A DNA stretch of 64,000 nucleotides, from assembly GCA_016707205.1 (NCBI GenBank), contig JADJHZ010000002.1, positions 616,257-680,256 of the forward strand, given 5' to 3'. Both the position numbers and the translations under genes were made by a program. Under the pieces are notes generated by a model. It was not told the DNA's origin. It worked only from the letters and a program-made list of their open reading frames with translations, and made no database searches. Shown here piece by piece: positions 27,193-36,201 of the stretch (the first letter of the stretch is position 1; each line of letters begins with the position of its first letter). Source of the stretch: Haliscomenobacter sp. (GTDB taxonomy: Bacteria; Bacteroidota; Bacteroidia; Chitinophagales; Saprospiraceae).

Positions 27193-28625
27193 AGGCAGGC
27201 AGGCAGGTGAAGGTCGGCAAGAACGGCTATATCGATCTGCTCAGCCCTCAGGAGCATGAAGGGCGCATCAAGGCCCAGGTGAGCAGGTTTGTAGAGGCCA
27301 TGCCCCTGGAGGCAGAGGCCAAATCCCGGGTGATCCAGCAGTTGAACCGAATAACCTTCCGCTACAGTTCTGCTGTCCGGTATCCCACCTTTTTCGGGCA
27401 TTCTGCAGCTCTAGATGCGCTCGAAATGCCCCCCGCCGCTACTTACTGGCGCTCAGAATACCTGCATGGTGAGGAAAATCCCGCTTTCAACGCGATGATG
27501 CACCTCATCGGGCATTTCCTTCGGGACGCCATCATCGGGAAGGATCAGCCCGGTTATGATTTCCTGTCAGGCAATTGCCGGGGCCAGGAGGTGGTTTGGA
27601 CCCACCGGGTAGAAGAAGAAAAGGACCTGTTCGATCCGGCCCGGTATATTTCTTTCCAGGAGGCCGGGGCAGACTTCTTTGCCTACTTGATGATGCGTTT
27701 TATCCTCACCCGTGAGCCAGAATTCGTCAATAAATCCTTGTATTTCCATCCGGGATATCTGCAGGAATTCGAAACCGGCGACAAAGCCCGGACAATCAAA
27801 GACAAATTCCCGGCCTATGCGGTTCCCGGTGTTCAAACTTCTTACTGGGTAACTTATTACGGTGCTGCTTGCACAGAAGTTCCGGCCCGGGTTTTCGCCG
27901 ATTTCCTGCTGACCCAATGGTGGTTTACTCAACAGACAGAAAACGGCGAGCCTGCCAGTACCTTCCAGGAATGGCTGCACGCCAGAGCATTTACCCCTCA
28001 AACGGAATTTCTGATTCCCGGTCCTGATCCCCGGGATGATGCGCAGACCTGGGGATTAATACCAGCCCGGCAGGCGCGGTTGGTACCCGCTAGCCCAAAA
28101 GCCGATGCTGAGGCAGACATAAACGGTCGTTCAGTACGTAACTTCCTCCAAATACCCGCAGTCTATCTGGACACTGGTAAAGTGATCCATATCGCCCGAA
28201 CAGCCTTTGAATTGTTGCTTCCTGGGTCAGAGGAGTTCAAGCGCATCCGCCTGGAACCCGGCGCCCAATTAAGGCTGGGCACAGATTTTGAGCCAAATCT
28301 GGCCTCAGGCGCCTTCCGGTTCCGCAGTGCAGTTGATTTTCGAACGCCCCTGGCAACCTGCCAGGCCAAATCAACCGACTTCCTCGTCCGCCTGGAAGAG
28401 GAGGAAACTCTTTTCGAAACCTATAACGGCAGCTTATCTTTGAAAAGCGAGAAGGACGTGGAAGATGTGATGGCCGGCGAAGGTACAAGTGTGAATAAGC
28501 GCGGCCGGATCAAAAAGGCAACGCAGCTGAAACAACTGCCGCCTCCAGTCCAGCCGATTAAGCACAGACATCCCTTCCAACTGGACGGGATCTTGCATGA
28601 AGTGCCGCAAGGGTACAGGAAATGA
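27132..28625 (+). CDS. C-terminal part of the giant hydrolase protein (frameshifted continuation)
   Basis: 497 codons in the next frame. It overlaps the end of the 22108 frame by 61 nt and directly continues its sequence: the joined reading TSNGWPTAPLR-YVLPDSILHQLK is smooth across 27143-27157. Removing one CTCCG unit joins the frames into one protein of about 2180 aa. There is no signal peptide and no credible start of its own. I recognise no domain; it contains a His/Asp-rich helix (FNAMMHLIGHFLRDAI) and ends in a basic, Pro-rich tail without a type IX sorting domain. Confidence 0.7.
   Translation: MANCSAPLRYVLPDSILHQLKAGRQVKVGKNGYIDLLSPQEHEGRIKAQVSRFVEAMPLEAEAKSRVIQQLNRITFRYSSAVRYPTFFGHSAALDALEMPPAATYWRSEYLHGEENPAFNAMMHLIGHFLRDAIIGKDQPGYDFLSGNCRGQEVVWTHRVEEEKDLFDPARYISFQEAGADFFAYLMMRFILTREPEFVNKSLYFHPGYLQEFETGDKARTIKDKFPAYAVPGVQTSYWVTYYGAACTEVPARVFADFLLTQWWFTQQTENGEPASTFQEWLHARAFTPQTEFLIPGPDPRDDAQTWGLIPARQARLVPASPKADAEADINGRSVRNFLQIPAVYLDTGKVIHIARTAFELLLPGSEEFKRIRLEPGAQLRLGTDFEPNLASGAFRFRSAVDFRTPLATCQAKSTDFLVRLEEEETLFETYNGSLSLKSEKDVEDVMAGEGTSVNKRGRIKKATQLKQLPPPVQPIKHRHPFQLDGILHEVPQGYRK
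27143..27157 (+). repeat. (CTCCG)3 pentanucleotide repeat at a frameshift point
   Basis: Three tandem CTCCG units sit where the two frames of the giant hydrolase gene meet. Two units would keep a single frame; three break it. Confidence 0.85.
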
Positions 28626-28787
28626 ATTTAATCACATTCGTTCCTGTACCCCCTCAAAACCCAAAAACCAAAGCAACCTGAAAATGACCGCATCGTCAGG
28701 GCAGAACACGTCATTGGCTTGTGTAAATGCTATGGTGTTTTTCAGAAATAACTCCACATTGGATTATTTATTTCCAACGTCAAACCT

Positions 28788-29450
28788 CTAACGTCTAACC
28801 CCTATTCCCAGGTGGATGCCGAACAGCAGATCGGGGAGAGCGGTGACGCCTTCCAGGTATTCGAAAGAGAAAAAGCCGGCGGTTTCTTCGAGCAATTCGG
28901 CATCGGGGGGAGGAGAAAACCGGACACGGTGGACGGCCCATCCCAGTCCGATATAAGGTTCTACGATCAATCGCCGGTTGCGGGCGCCGAAAAACAGGGC
29001 GCCGGCGCGGGCTGCAAGCCCAACCGTGCGCACTTCGCGCCGGACCTTCAGGATTTCCTGGTATTGCCCTCCCTGGCGCAGCGCGTTTCGGTTGATCCAA
29101 TTATTCACCGCATGGTACTTCCCTTCTACTCCAATATGGAAAGCGCCGTGCCGCGTTAACCGGTAATAGTACTTCCCTCCTGCCCGCAGCCGGAGCCCGC
29201 GATAGGACTCGCCTTTCTCATCGGCGAACACGGGGGAGTCCAAAAAATATCCAACCCCGGCATCTGCGCTGAACCTCGGCGCCAGGCGTATGTCCATAGC
29301 CATGGTTGCGGCAGGCTTTGCCGGGTTGATCAGCGCCGTCAGGTTGGTTTTGAAAAGAAGGGCGGGGACGGTTGCCATGGTATCCCCTCCAGGGCTTTGG
29401 GCGCTGGAAATGACCGGAAGGATTAATAAAGCAAGGAGGCCGGTTTTCAT
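28788..29450 (-). CDS. Outer-membrane beta-barrel protein (DUF3575-like)
   Basis: A 220-aa protein with a signal peptide (MKTGLLALLILPVISSAQ) and alternating hydrophobic/polar strands ending in an aromatic-poor GIHLGIGVRR strand. The layout resembles small Bacteroidota outer-membrane barrels of the DUF3575 group. The ATG at 29450 lies one base after the stop of the preceding lipoprotein gene, so translation is probably coupled. It is the last gene of the MscS-LVIVD operon. Function unknown. Confidence 0.7.
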   Translation of the reverse strand: MKTGLLALLILPVISSAQSPGGDTMATVPALLFKTNLTALINPAKPAATMAMDIRLAPRFSADAGVGYFLDSPVFADEKGESYRGLRLRAGGKYYYRLTRHGAFHIGVEGKYHAVNNWINRNALRQGGQYQEILKVRREVRTVGLAARAGALFFGARNRRLIVEPYIGLGWAVHRVRFSPPPDAELLEETAGFFSFEYLEGVTALPDLLFGIHLGIGVRR

Positions 29451-29451
29451 A

Positions 29452-30213
29452 TTACTTGGCAATGCTTCCGGCTGGCCGGATCGCGGCTATATCGCGAATG
29501 TCATAAAGCTGAAAACGGGTTTTCGCCGACACGATCATCGTTTCGTCCCGGATGATCAGGTCGTAAGGATCCTCCAGGGAGAAGGAAAAGGGCGTTGGCT
29601 TCAAGGCCTTCGGGTCGGAGATGTCGAATACCTCTACCCGGTCCGATCCCTCATCGCATACCAGGAGGTAATGGTCTTTAATCCCCAGCCCGTTGGGGAG
29701 GTTCAGGGGATAGATGCCGATCCGCTCCGGCGCGGTTTTGTCGGTCACATCGTAGACCAGCAGCGCACTCTGGGAGGAGGCGCGGCCGCAGATATTCTCA
29801 ATGATCTTGATCGTGGAATAGGCGTAACTGCCCTGGACGACTACGGGATCGCAGCCGCCGAAGAAGGCGCCCTGCCGGTCGGACTTGGACAAAATGGCCG
29901 GAGCGGCCGGGTTGCCGATATCCAGGATGTACATCGCCGTCCGGGAGCCTAGGAAAATGGTATTTTCGTAGATAAAGATGGTTTCCAGCCCGTAATCCGT
30001 AGGCAGGCGATGAATCAATTCCGGATCTCCATCGTCTTTCAAGCGGTAGGTCTGCACTTCGTTTTGATTCAGCGCATACATATAGCTCTTAAACACCGCA
30101 AACCGCGTGATGGAGCCGGATTGCCCCGACTGGTCCGCAAAAGCGGATTCGCTGTAACTGCAGGACGAGCCCGCCAACGCCATCCCTGCAAGAAAAAAGA
30201 ATAGGGTACGCAT
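29452..30213 (-). CDS. LVIVD-repeat lipoprotein
   Basis: A 253-aa lipoprotein (lipobox AGSSC, Cys18) made of short beta-propeller-like repeats of the LVIVD type: MYALNQNEVQTYRL, TAMYILDIGNPAAPAIL, ALLVYDVTDKTAPERIG, DRVEVFDISDPKAL. Such repeats form a propeller blade each. It follows a second, shorter protein with the same repeats after 9 nt. Probably periplasmic or surface-bound, perhaps a binding platform; no enzyme motif is seen. Confidence 0.8.
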   Translation of the reverse strand: MRTLFFFLAGMALAGSSCSYSESAFADQSGQSGSITRFAVFKSYMYALNQNEVQTYRLKDDGDPELIHRLPTDYGLETIFIYENTIFLGSRTAMYILDIGNPAAPAILSKSDRQGAFFGGCDPVVVQGSYAYSTIKIIENICGRASSQSALLVYDVTDKTAPERIGIYPLNLPNGLGIKDHYLLVCDEGSDRVEVFDISDPKALKPTPFSFSLEDPYDLIIRDETMIVSAKTRFQLYDIRDIAAIRPAGSIAK

Positions 30214-30222
30214 ATCGTTCTA

Positions 30223-30759
30223 TTAGTTTACCGTTTGACACCGGACGTGCTCCAGGGGCGCATCTGCCCAGCCCACTACAGCGCCTTTCGCCGGGTCTAC
30301 GCATTCAAAGATACCGTTGTAAAGGGGAGGAAACAAGGGGGGAGCAAAAACATCCGTTTTACGGCTGAATTCCCGTATTCGCATCAGATCGCTAATATCC
30401 ACGGTGACCAGGTCTTTCCAGCTATCTGCATACAGCCGGTTACCTGAAATCGTAAAATCGGTGATAGCGGGGATGCTGAAAAAGGTGAGCGATACGGGAT
30501 TGAGGGTATCTTTAATATTAAATACATGGATGCCTTTCTTTTGCTCCAGCATAAAAAAGAGGGTATCCCGAAGGAAGATCGTACCGGAAAGCTCAACGGG
30601 CTGCGGGGGGAGGTTGCGGATGTTCCCCAATTCGGAAAGCGGCAGATAGACTGGTTTTTTGCCCATGCCGCTCAGGCCTTCGAAATCGTATTTTTCGCAG
30701 GAGGAGAGGAGGAGGAACAGGATGGAGGAGAGGACGATGGAGGCGTTTGTTAGTTTCAT
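30223..30759 (-). CDS. Short LVIVD-type lipoprotein
   Basis: A 178-aa lipoprotein (lipobox LLSSC, Cys21) with at least two LVIVD-like units (KGIHVFNIKDTLNPVSL, DLVTVDISDLMRIRE). Its ATG overlaps the stop of the MscS gene by 4 nt, so it should be translationally coupled to the channel. It may have arisen by splitting or duplication from the 253-aa neighbour. Function unknown. Confidence 0.78.
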   Translation of the reverse strand: MKLTNASIVLSSILFLLLSSCEKYDFEGLSGMGKKPVYLPLSELGNIRNLPPQPVELSGTIFLRDTLFFMLEQKKGIHVFNIKDTLNPVSLTFFSIPAITDFTISGNRLYADSWKDLVTVDISDLMRIREFSRKTDVFAPPLFPPLYNGIFECVDPAKGAVVGWADAPLEHVRCQTVN

Positions 30760-31574
30760 AGGCCGATGGTTCCCAACTCCACGCCATCGGAATAGGCCAC
30801 CGGGATGTTCTGATGGTGGAAAGCGGATTTAATGCGCGCATATACTTCGAAGGTGGCCTGCCAGTAATCTTCCGGCCGGATGAAGGGGCGGATGGCCAAT
30901 TTGAGGGAGTGGCTATCGAACGATTCGATCCCCACCTCGGGTTCCGGATCTTTGAGGATGGCTTCGATTTGGAATAGCTCCTGGAGAATGATTTGGCGAA
31001 GTTTGGGAAAACTTTCGCTATAGGGGATGGAGATGCTGAGTTCCAGGCGGATATGGCCTTTTTTGGAGTAGTTGGTCACCACATTTTCCACCACCTTCCC
31101 ATTGGGGATGATCAGGGTTTTATTGCCGGGGGTGACGATGACGGTGTTAAAGATTTCCACCTCTTCCACCTGCCCGAATTTCCCGTCTACCTCGATCCAA
31201 TCGCCCACTTTATAGGGGCGGAAGAGGACGATAATGATTCCAGCGGCAAAGTTGCTCAAGCTGCCCTGGAGGGCCAAACCGATAGCAAAGCCCGCAGCCG
31301 CCAGTACGGCTACAAACGCTGTGATGTCGACGCCGGCAACAGCTGCTACGGTAAACAAAAGCAACCCCTTCAACCCAATATCCGCCAGGGAACGGGAAAA
31401 GGTCAGCAAACTGGAATTCATGCCCATTTGAAGCAAAACCCGTTCCAGCACCCTCGAGAGTTTGTTGGTCAGCTTGAACCCGATTAGCAGCAGGAGTACG
31501 GCCAAAGCCAGTTTGGGCAAATATTCCACCGCCATCTCGGCGGCCATGTCCAGGTATTTATTCAATGATTCCAT
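30756..31574 (-). CDS. mscS: Small-conductance mechanosensitive channel MscS
   Basis: A 272-aa inner-membrane channel that opens on membrane tension to release solutes. Three membrane helices lie at about residues 18-38, 60-83 and 88-118; the third is the Gly/Ala-rich pore helix (AVLAAAGFAIGLALQGSLSNFAAG). The beta domain with FRPYKVGDWIEVDGKFGQVEEV and the vestibule domain follow. Length matches E. coli MscS. It is the first gene of a run of four, overlapping the next lipoprotein gene by 4 nt. Confidence 0.93.
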   Translation of the reverse strand: MESLNKYLDMAAEMAVEYLPKLALAVLLLLIGFKLTNKLSRVLERVLLQMGMNSSLLTFSRSLADIGLKGLLLFTVAAVAGVDITAFVAVLAAAGFAIGLALQGSLSNFAAGIIIVLFRPYKVGDWIEVDGKFGQVEEVEIFNTVIVTPGNKTLIIPNGKVVENVVTNYSKKGHIRLELSISIPYSESFPKLRQIILQELFQIEAILKDPEPEVGIESFDSHSLKLAIRPFIRPEDYWQATFEVYARIKSAFHHQNIPVAYSDGVELGTIGL

Positions 31575-31799
31575 AACGATGTGATAACGATTCAGGTTTA
31601 AGACGGTATGCCTCGTCGAGGCCGAAAATAGTATTTTTTGGTTAGACTGCTTTTTGTATTCCAGGCCTCCTCTGCAACCTTTAATTTTTTTTTCTCTCCT
31701 TTGTTTTTAAATTCTATTTGGTTCTGCTAAATATTCTCCCTAAACGAGCGGCTAACCTCTTTTTAAAATACCCCATTCCACAAAAATGCTCTTCTACCC

Positions 31800-31836
31800 G
31801 CAACCTCGTTACCTCGTTACCTCGCAACCTCGCAAC
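31800..31836 (+). repeat. Low-complexity tandem spacer (ACCTCG(T/C) units)
   Basis: Short imperfect units of ACCTCGTT and ACCTCGCA repeat about five times in the gap between mscS and the S41 gene. The rest of the 285-nt gap (31575-31859) shows only a 6-bp palindromic hairpin GCCTCG-T-CGAGGC near 31608. Confidence 0.6.
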
Positions 31837-31859
31837 ATCCAATAAAAAACCACCCAACC

Positions 31860-33374
31860 ATGAAAACCCTTTCTACCCTCTTCTTCGCTTTCTGTCTGGT
31901 ATGGATTCACGCTAGTGCCCAGGAGCCCATGCTTTCGGCAGAAGACTGGAGGTCCGACCTGGCGTTTCTCAAAGAAACCGTGCACAAGGAGTATCCTTTT
32001 TTATTCAAAAAAATCACTGCCGTTCAATTTGATTCTGCGGTCAACCAACTTCACCAGGACATCCCGCGTCTTCAGCCCCATGAGATCGTAGCCGGGCTGG
32101 CCCGTATAGTGGCTTCGTTCCAGTACGGCCATACCGATATCCGGTGGACGGGTGGGGCGATCAAATTTCATATCATCCCGGTAAGCCTGTACTGGTTCAA
32201 CGACGGAATCCACGTGGAAGGCATCCACAAAGACTACTCCCAGGCGCTTGGCGCCAAACTGCTCAAAGTGAACGGCGTGCCGGTAGAGGAGGCCTTGAAG
32301 GCGGTCCGGCCTTTGCTTCCCGTGGAGAACGAACAATATTTCAAAGGTTATGTACTCGATTTCCTTTGCATCCCGGAAGCTCTTCATGCCCAAAAGGTGA
32401 CCCAAACCCTTCAAAACGCCATTACGTTCACCCTGGAAAAAGACGGCAAAACGTTTGATCAGACCTTCCCCGCCGTGGAATCGTTCCGGTTCCCGAGAAA
32501 GTACAGCCTGATCCAGCCGAATACCGATTGGGTGAGCAGCCGCGATCAAAGCAAAACGCCCTTATACCTGAAAAATCTGGACAAGATCTACTACTACGAG
32601 TACCTTCCGGAAACCAAAACGGTTTACGTGCGGCAAAGCCAGATTCAGGACGACCCTTCGGACCCCATTCCCGCGTTTTACAAGCGGGTATTTGATTTTA
32701 TCGAAAAGAATGAGGTGGATCGCCTGGTGCTCGATGTGCGGCTGAATGGAGGCGGCAATAACTACAAGAACAAAACGATCGTGAAAGAGGTGATCAAATC
32801 GAAGATCAACCAGCCGGGCAAGTTTTTTGTGATCATCGGGCGGCGCACGTTTTCGGCCTGCCAAAATCTCGTCAACGAGCTCGACAACTACACCGAGGCC
32901 GTTTTCGTAGGCGAACCCACCAGCGAAAACATCAATTTTTACGGGGATAACCGGCAGGTGGTGCTGCCCAAAAGCAAAATCCCCATATTTCTCTCCTTCG
33001 CCTGGTGGCAGGATAAACCCCAATGGGAAGACGGCCCCTGGCTGGCCCCTCATGTGGCCGTAGATATGAGTTACGAACAGTACCGCACCAATCAGGACCC
33101 GGTCCTGGATGCTGTTTTTAGTTTCACAGGTTCCAACTTCGTCCGAAATCCTATCGGCCATTTGGAGCAGCTATTCAATGAAAGCAAACTGGATCAGGTT
33201 AAATCCGAAGCCGCCCGGATGGTCAAAGACCCCGCGTATAAATTTGTTAACTTTGAGGAAGAATTAAATTCCCGGGGCTACGAATTGCTTATTCGGAATC
33301 AGTTTCAACCTGCCCTTTTTGTACTCCAGATGAATAGCGAACTCTTTCCCTCAATCCGCCAATGCCTGGGATAG
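31860..33374 (+). CDS. Exported S41-family peptidase-like protein, C-terminus shifted
   Basis: 504 aa as read, with a signal peptide (to HASAQ). The core fits the S41/tail-specific protease fold: a PDZ-like region (GAKLLKVNGVPVEEAL, about 135-155), DVRLNGGGNN (about 295) and Ser332 in GRRTFSACQ at the nucleophile position. The frame ends at 33374 after an extra C in CCC (33348-33350). The other frame continues to 33510 with one TPR unit (DSLGEAYWKSEQKDKAIECY), so the intact protein is an S41 domain plus TPR tail of about 550 aa. Confidence 0.82.
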   Translation: MKTLSTLFFAFCLVWIHASAQEPMLSAEDWRSDLAFLKETVHKEYPFLFKKITAVQFDSAVNQLHQDIPRLQPHEIVAGLARIVASFQYGHTDIRWTGGAIKFHIIPVSLYWFNDGIHVEGIHKDYSQALGAKLLKVNGVPVEEALKAVRPLLPVENEQYFKGYVLDFLCIPEALHAQKVTQTLQNAITFTLEKDGKTFDQTFPAVESFRFPRKYSLIQPNTDWVSSRDQSKTPLYLKNLDKIYYYEYLPETKTVYVRQSQIQDDPSDPIPAFYKRVFDFIEKNEVDRLVLDVRLNGGGNNYKNKTIVKEVIKSKINQPGKFFVIIGRRTFSACQNLVNELDNYTEAVFVGEPTSENINFYGDNRQVVLPKSKIPIFLSFAWWQDKPQWEDGPWLAPHVAVDMSYEQYRTNQDPVLDAVFSFTGSNFVRNPIGHLEQLFNESKLDQVKSEAARMVKDPAYKFVNFEEELNSRGYELLIRNQFQPALFVLQMNSELFPSIRQCLG

Positions 33375-33510
33375 CCTGGGCGAAGCCTACTGGAAGTCCG
33401 AGCAAAAAGACAAGGCTATTGAGTGCTATAACAAGGCAATTAACCTGGACCCAAATGGCTCCACCGGAGACCATGCGCGGAACATGTTGAAGGAAATTAA
33501 CAAACAATAA
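33375..33510 (+). pseudogene. Displaced TPR tail of the S41 protein
   Basis: Reads ANAWDSLGEAYWK... NKQ-stop in the frame shifted by one base from the gene in front; this is a single tetratricopeptide repeat, a common C-terminal addition to Bacteroidota esterases and S41 proteins. It is part of the upstream gene, not a separate one. Confidence 0.75.
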
Positions 33511-33514
33511 GACC

Positions 33515-34046
33515 ATGCAAGAAAGCAGAAGAACTTTTTTCAAACATGCCGGCACAGGAGTGGCAGGCGCCTTGGTTTGGTTTAATCCATCAGGGCTCCT
33601 CAGTCCCTGGCATGGCTTATCCTCAACGGTTGACCCGATACCCCCTTCGGCAGTCAACGAGTTTGTAAAAGTCGCGCACAGTAACCTGGACCGGCTTAAA
33701 GAGATTTTTCGGAATATCCACACATCATAAATGCAGCCTGGGACTGGGGCGACGGCGATTTTGAAAATGCTATCGGCGCGGCAGGGCATATGGGACTTCG
33801 GGAAACGGCAGAGTTTCTGGTGGCAAATGGCGCCCGGGCAGACCTCTTTGTTCTGACTATGTTGGGAGAAACAGCATCGTAAAGGCCACGCTGGAACGCT
33901 TTCCTAACTTGCTAAACTCCCTGGGGCCACACGGATTTACCCTGCTTCATCACGCAAAGATGGGTGGAGAACCTGCAGAAGTACTTTACCATTTTTTACA
34001 GGAAAAGGGGTTGAAGGAACTGCACGTAAAAATTTACAATAAATAA
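33515..34046 (+). pseudogene. Tat-exported ankyrin-like protein, broken by two frameshifts
   Basis: The first 71 codons (33515-33730) begin with a twin-arginine signal (SRRTFFKHAG). Shifting frame near 33720 continues with HIINAAWDWGDGDFENAIGAA and LRETAEFLVANGARADLFVL, an ankyrin-repeat pattern. A second shift near 33880 gives NSLGPHGFTLLHHAKMGG and the natural end at 34046. Joined, this would be a protein of about 175 aa. It starts 4 nt after the S41/TPR gene. Whether the breaks are real or sequencing errors cannot be told. Confidence 0.7.
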
Positions 34047-34074
34047 AACCATCCCCAAATTGCTTTGAGTTAAG

Positions 34075-34104
34075 GGCGCTCCTCTTTTTCCTATGAGGAG
34101 CGCC
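34075..34104. terminator. 10-bp GC-rich inverted repeat between converging genes
   Basis: GGCGCTCCTC (34075-34084) pairs perfectly with GAGGAGCGCC (34095-34104) around a T-rich 10-nt loop. It sits between the ankyrin-like gene (plus) and the GH20 gene (minus) and probably stops transcription from both sides. A low-complexity stretch of CCGTCTAC units follows at 34149-34186. Confidence 0.6.
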
Positions 34105-34170
34105 TTACCTGGGCGCCAGGCGACGGGCATGGGCTGCAAGTGCACCGTTCTCCCGTCTACCGTTTCCCGT

Positions 34171-36063
34171 CTACCGTCTCTTCTCCAGTTCGTCCCGCTT
34201 CAGCGTAATCATATTCCCGATGGGCTTGCCATTGCGGTAGGCGATCACGCGCAGGGTGATGGGGCCTTTGGGCAGTTCTACGGGTTGGGCGTATTTGGGG
34301 CTGTAGCGGTTGGGCATGGCGCCGTCGATGGTGTAGTAGATATCCAGGCCGGGCATTTCGGCGCTGAGTTCCAGGAGCCATTTGCCGTCCTGGGTGCGGG
34401 TTTTGACGATAGGGTCGTAGCAGGCGCGGCTGTAGTTGACCCCGGCTGCGTCGGAGCGATCGAAGTGGGTTTCCATGCGGGAAGCGAACCCTTCCCAGTT
34501 TTTGGTTTCCTTCGGCGACCAGTATACTTCGGCCAGGGCCCAGGCGCGGGGGTAGGTCATGTATTCGGCGTGTTTGAGTGTGGCGACTTGTTCCGTCCAC
34601 AGGTTGCCCTGCCCACCGAGAATGTATTTCGGGTCTACGCCCTCCGGCACCGGCTCAAAGTGGTAGCTTTTGCTCACGCGAAGCCCGGAATAGATGGGCG
34701 GGTCGACGGTCTGGTCGCCCTGGTTGTAGTCGAGGTAGGCGTGGGTGGTGGGCGACATCACGACTTCGTGGCCGAGGTGGGCGGCTTCGATCCCGCCTTT
34801 GATCCCTCTCCAACTCATGACCGCAGCGCCGGGAGAAATACCGCCTTCCAGGATTTCATCCCACCCGATGAGCTTTTTCCCTTTAGCGGTCAGGATTTTC
34901 TCTACGCGGTTCATGAAATAGCCCTGGAGGTCTTCCACATGACGGATGCCCAGTTTTTTCATGAGCGCCTGGCAGCCGGGGTCTTCGGCCCAATAGCCTT
35001 TGTAGCACTCGTCGCCGCCCACGTGGATATAAGGCCCTGGGAAGACAGTGGCCACTTCCGTAAACACCTTGTCGAGGAATTCGTACACCTTCTCATCGGA
35101 GGGGTTGAGGGCGTTCTCGACGAGCATTTTGAAGGTGCCGTTGCCGTACCAATCCGAGAATTTGGAGCCCGGATTGACCTTTGTATTCGGATCTTTGAGG
35201 CAGCTCAATTCGGGATAAGCGGCGATAGCGGCCATGGAATGCCCTGGCACGTCGATTTCCGGTACGATGGTAATAAAGCGTTCCTGGGCATAGCGCACCA
35301 CGTCGCGAATATCGTCGTGCGTGTAAAAGCCGCCGTAGGTAGCCGGTTCGCCAGGCTTCGGGGCGTCGCGTTCGCCAAAGCGGCCGGCGCGTTCCACCCG
35401 CCACGCGCCCACCTGCGTGAGCTTGGGAAGGGATTTGATTTCCACGCGCCACCCGTTATCGTCGGTGAGGTGCCAGTGGAAGGTATTCATCTTGTACCGG
35501 GCGATCTGGTCGATATAGGTCATGACGTCCTGCTTGGAAAAAAAGTGGCGGCTCACATCCAGCATGACGCCCCGCCATTTAAACCGGGGATAATCCGCAA
35601 TCTTCACTGCCGGAATTTGCCAGATGGCGGTCGCGGGCGTTGGACTCTCGATCTCCTTGGGAAAAAGCTGGAGCAGCGTCTGCATGCCATAGAACAGGCC
35701 GGCGGGCTGGTTGGCCGAAAGTGTGACACGTTTGGGCGATATGTCCAGCACATAACCTTCGTCGCCGATGCGCACGTCGGGGCTGGCGTTGAGGTTAAGC
35801 TGGATAGCGGCAGCCGCGCCAGGAGCGGCTTTAAGCCCCAGGCCGGTAGGCGTATTCAGCTTTTGGACGAGCATTTCTGCTACCCGCCGGCCTTCCGGCT
35901 GCGCATAGCCAATGGAGGCGGTTTTGGAAAGCACAAAAACGCCCTTCATCGGCTGGATCTCTACCGGTTCGGGAATAATCTGAATGTTCGTAGGTTGGCT
36001 GTTGGTCAGGCAAGCGGCCAGGATGAGCGGGAAGAGTACAACCAGGTTTTTCATCGGTTTCAT
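34171..36063 (-). CDS. GH20 beta-N-acetylhexosaminidase lipoprotein
   Basis: A 630-aa exo-acting hexosaminidase removing terminal GlcNAc/GalNAc from glycans or chitin fragments. Lipobox LILAAC gives a lipidated Cys18, so it is probably envelope-bound. A GH20b-type N-terminal domain (about 25-150) precedes the catalytic barrel (about 155-500), with KMNTFHWHLTDDNGWR, EIDVPGHS and the catalytic Asp351-Glu352 pair in HVGGDECYKGYW. Trp-rich GNLWTEQV and YPRAWALAE segments follow, then a chitobiase C-terminal-like domain (about 545-620). Convergent with the ankyrin-like gene. Confidence 0.95.
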   Translation of the reverse strand: MKPMKNLVVLFPLILAACLTNSQPTNIQIIPEPVEIQPMKGVFVLSKTASIGYAQPEGRRVAEMLVQKLNTPTGLGLKAAPGAAAAIQLNLNASPDVRIGDEGYVLDISPKRVTLSANQPAGLFYGMQTLLQLFPKEIESPTPATAIWQIPAVKIADYPRFKWRGVMLDVSRHFFSKQDVMTYIDQIARYKMNTFHWHLTDDNGWRVEIKSLPKLTQVGAWRVERAGRFGERDAPKPGEPATYGGFYTHDDIRDVVRYAQERFITIVPEIDVPGHSMAAIAAYPELSCLKDPNTKVNPGSKFSDWYGNGTFKMLVENALNPSDEKVYEFLDKVFTEVATVFPGPYIHVGGDECYKGYWAEDPGCQALMKKLGIRHVEDLQGYFMNRVEKILTAKGKKLIGWDEILEGGISPGAAVMSWRGIKGGIEAAHLGHEVVMSPTTHAYLDYNQGDQTVDPPIYSGLRVSKSYHFEPVPEGVDPKYILGGQGNLWTEQVATLKHAEYMTYPRAWALAEVYWSPKETKNWEGFASRMETHFDRSDAAGVNYSRACYDPIVKTRTQDGKWLLELSAEMPGLDIYYTIDGAMPNRYSPKYAQPVELPKGPITLRVIAYRNGKPIGNMITLKRDELEKRR

Positions 36064-36201
36064 GCGTTAGGGTAGTAAAAGTCAATAAAAATAACTAAAT
36101 TAAAGAACAAGAGCGGCGATCCTGGCGGGGAAATTGATGTGCTGAATAACGGGGTCGTTACGCTACTTCTTGAGCGATATAAATCAATTCAAAACACAGG
36201 A

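Noticed and set aside
34093..36075. 660-codon open frame on the plus strand
   Set aside because: It is antisense to the GH20 hexosaminidase, whose motifs are perfect. The long frame is a by-product of high GC at third positions.
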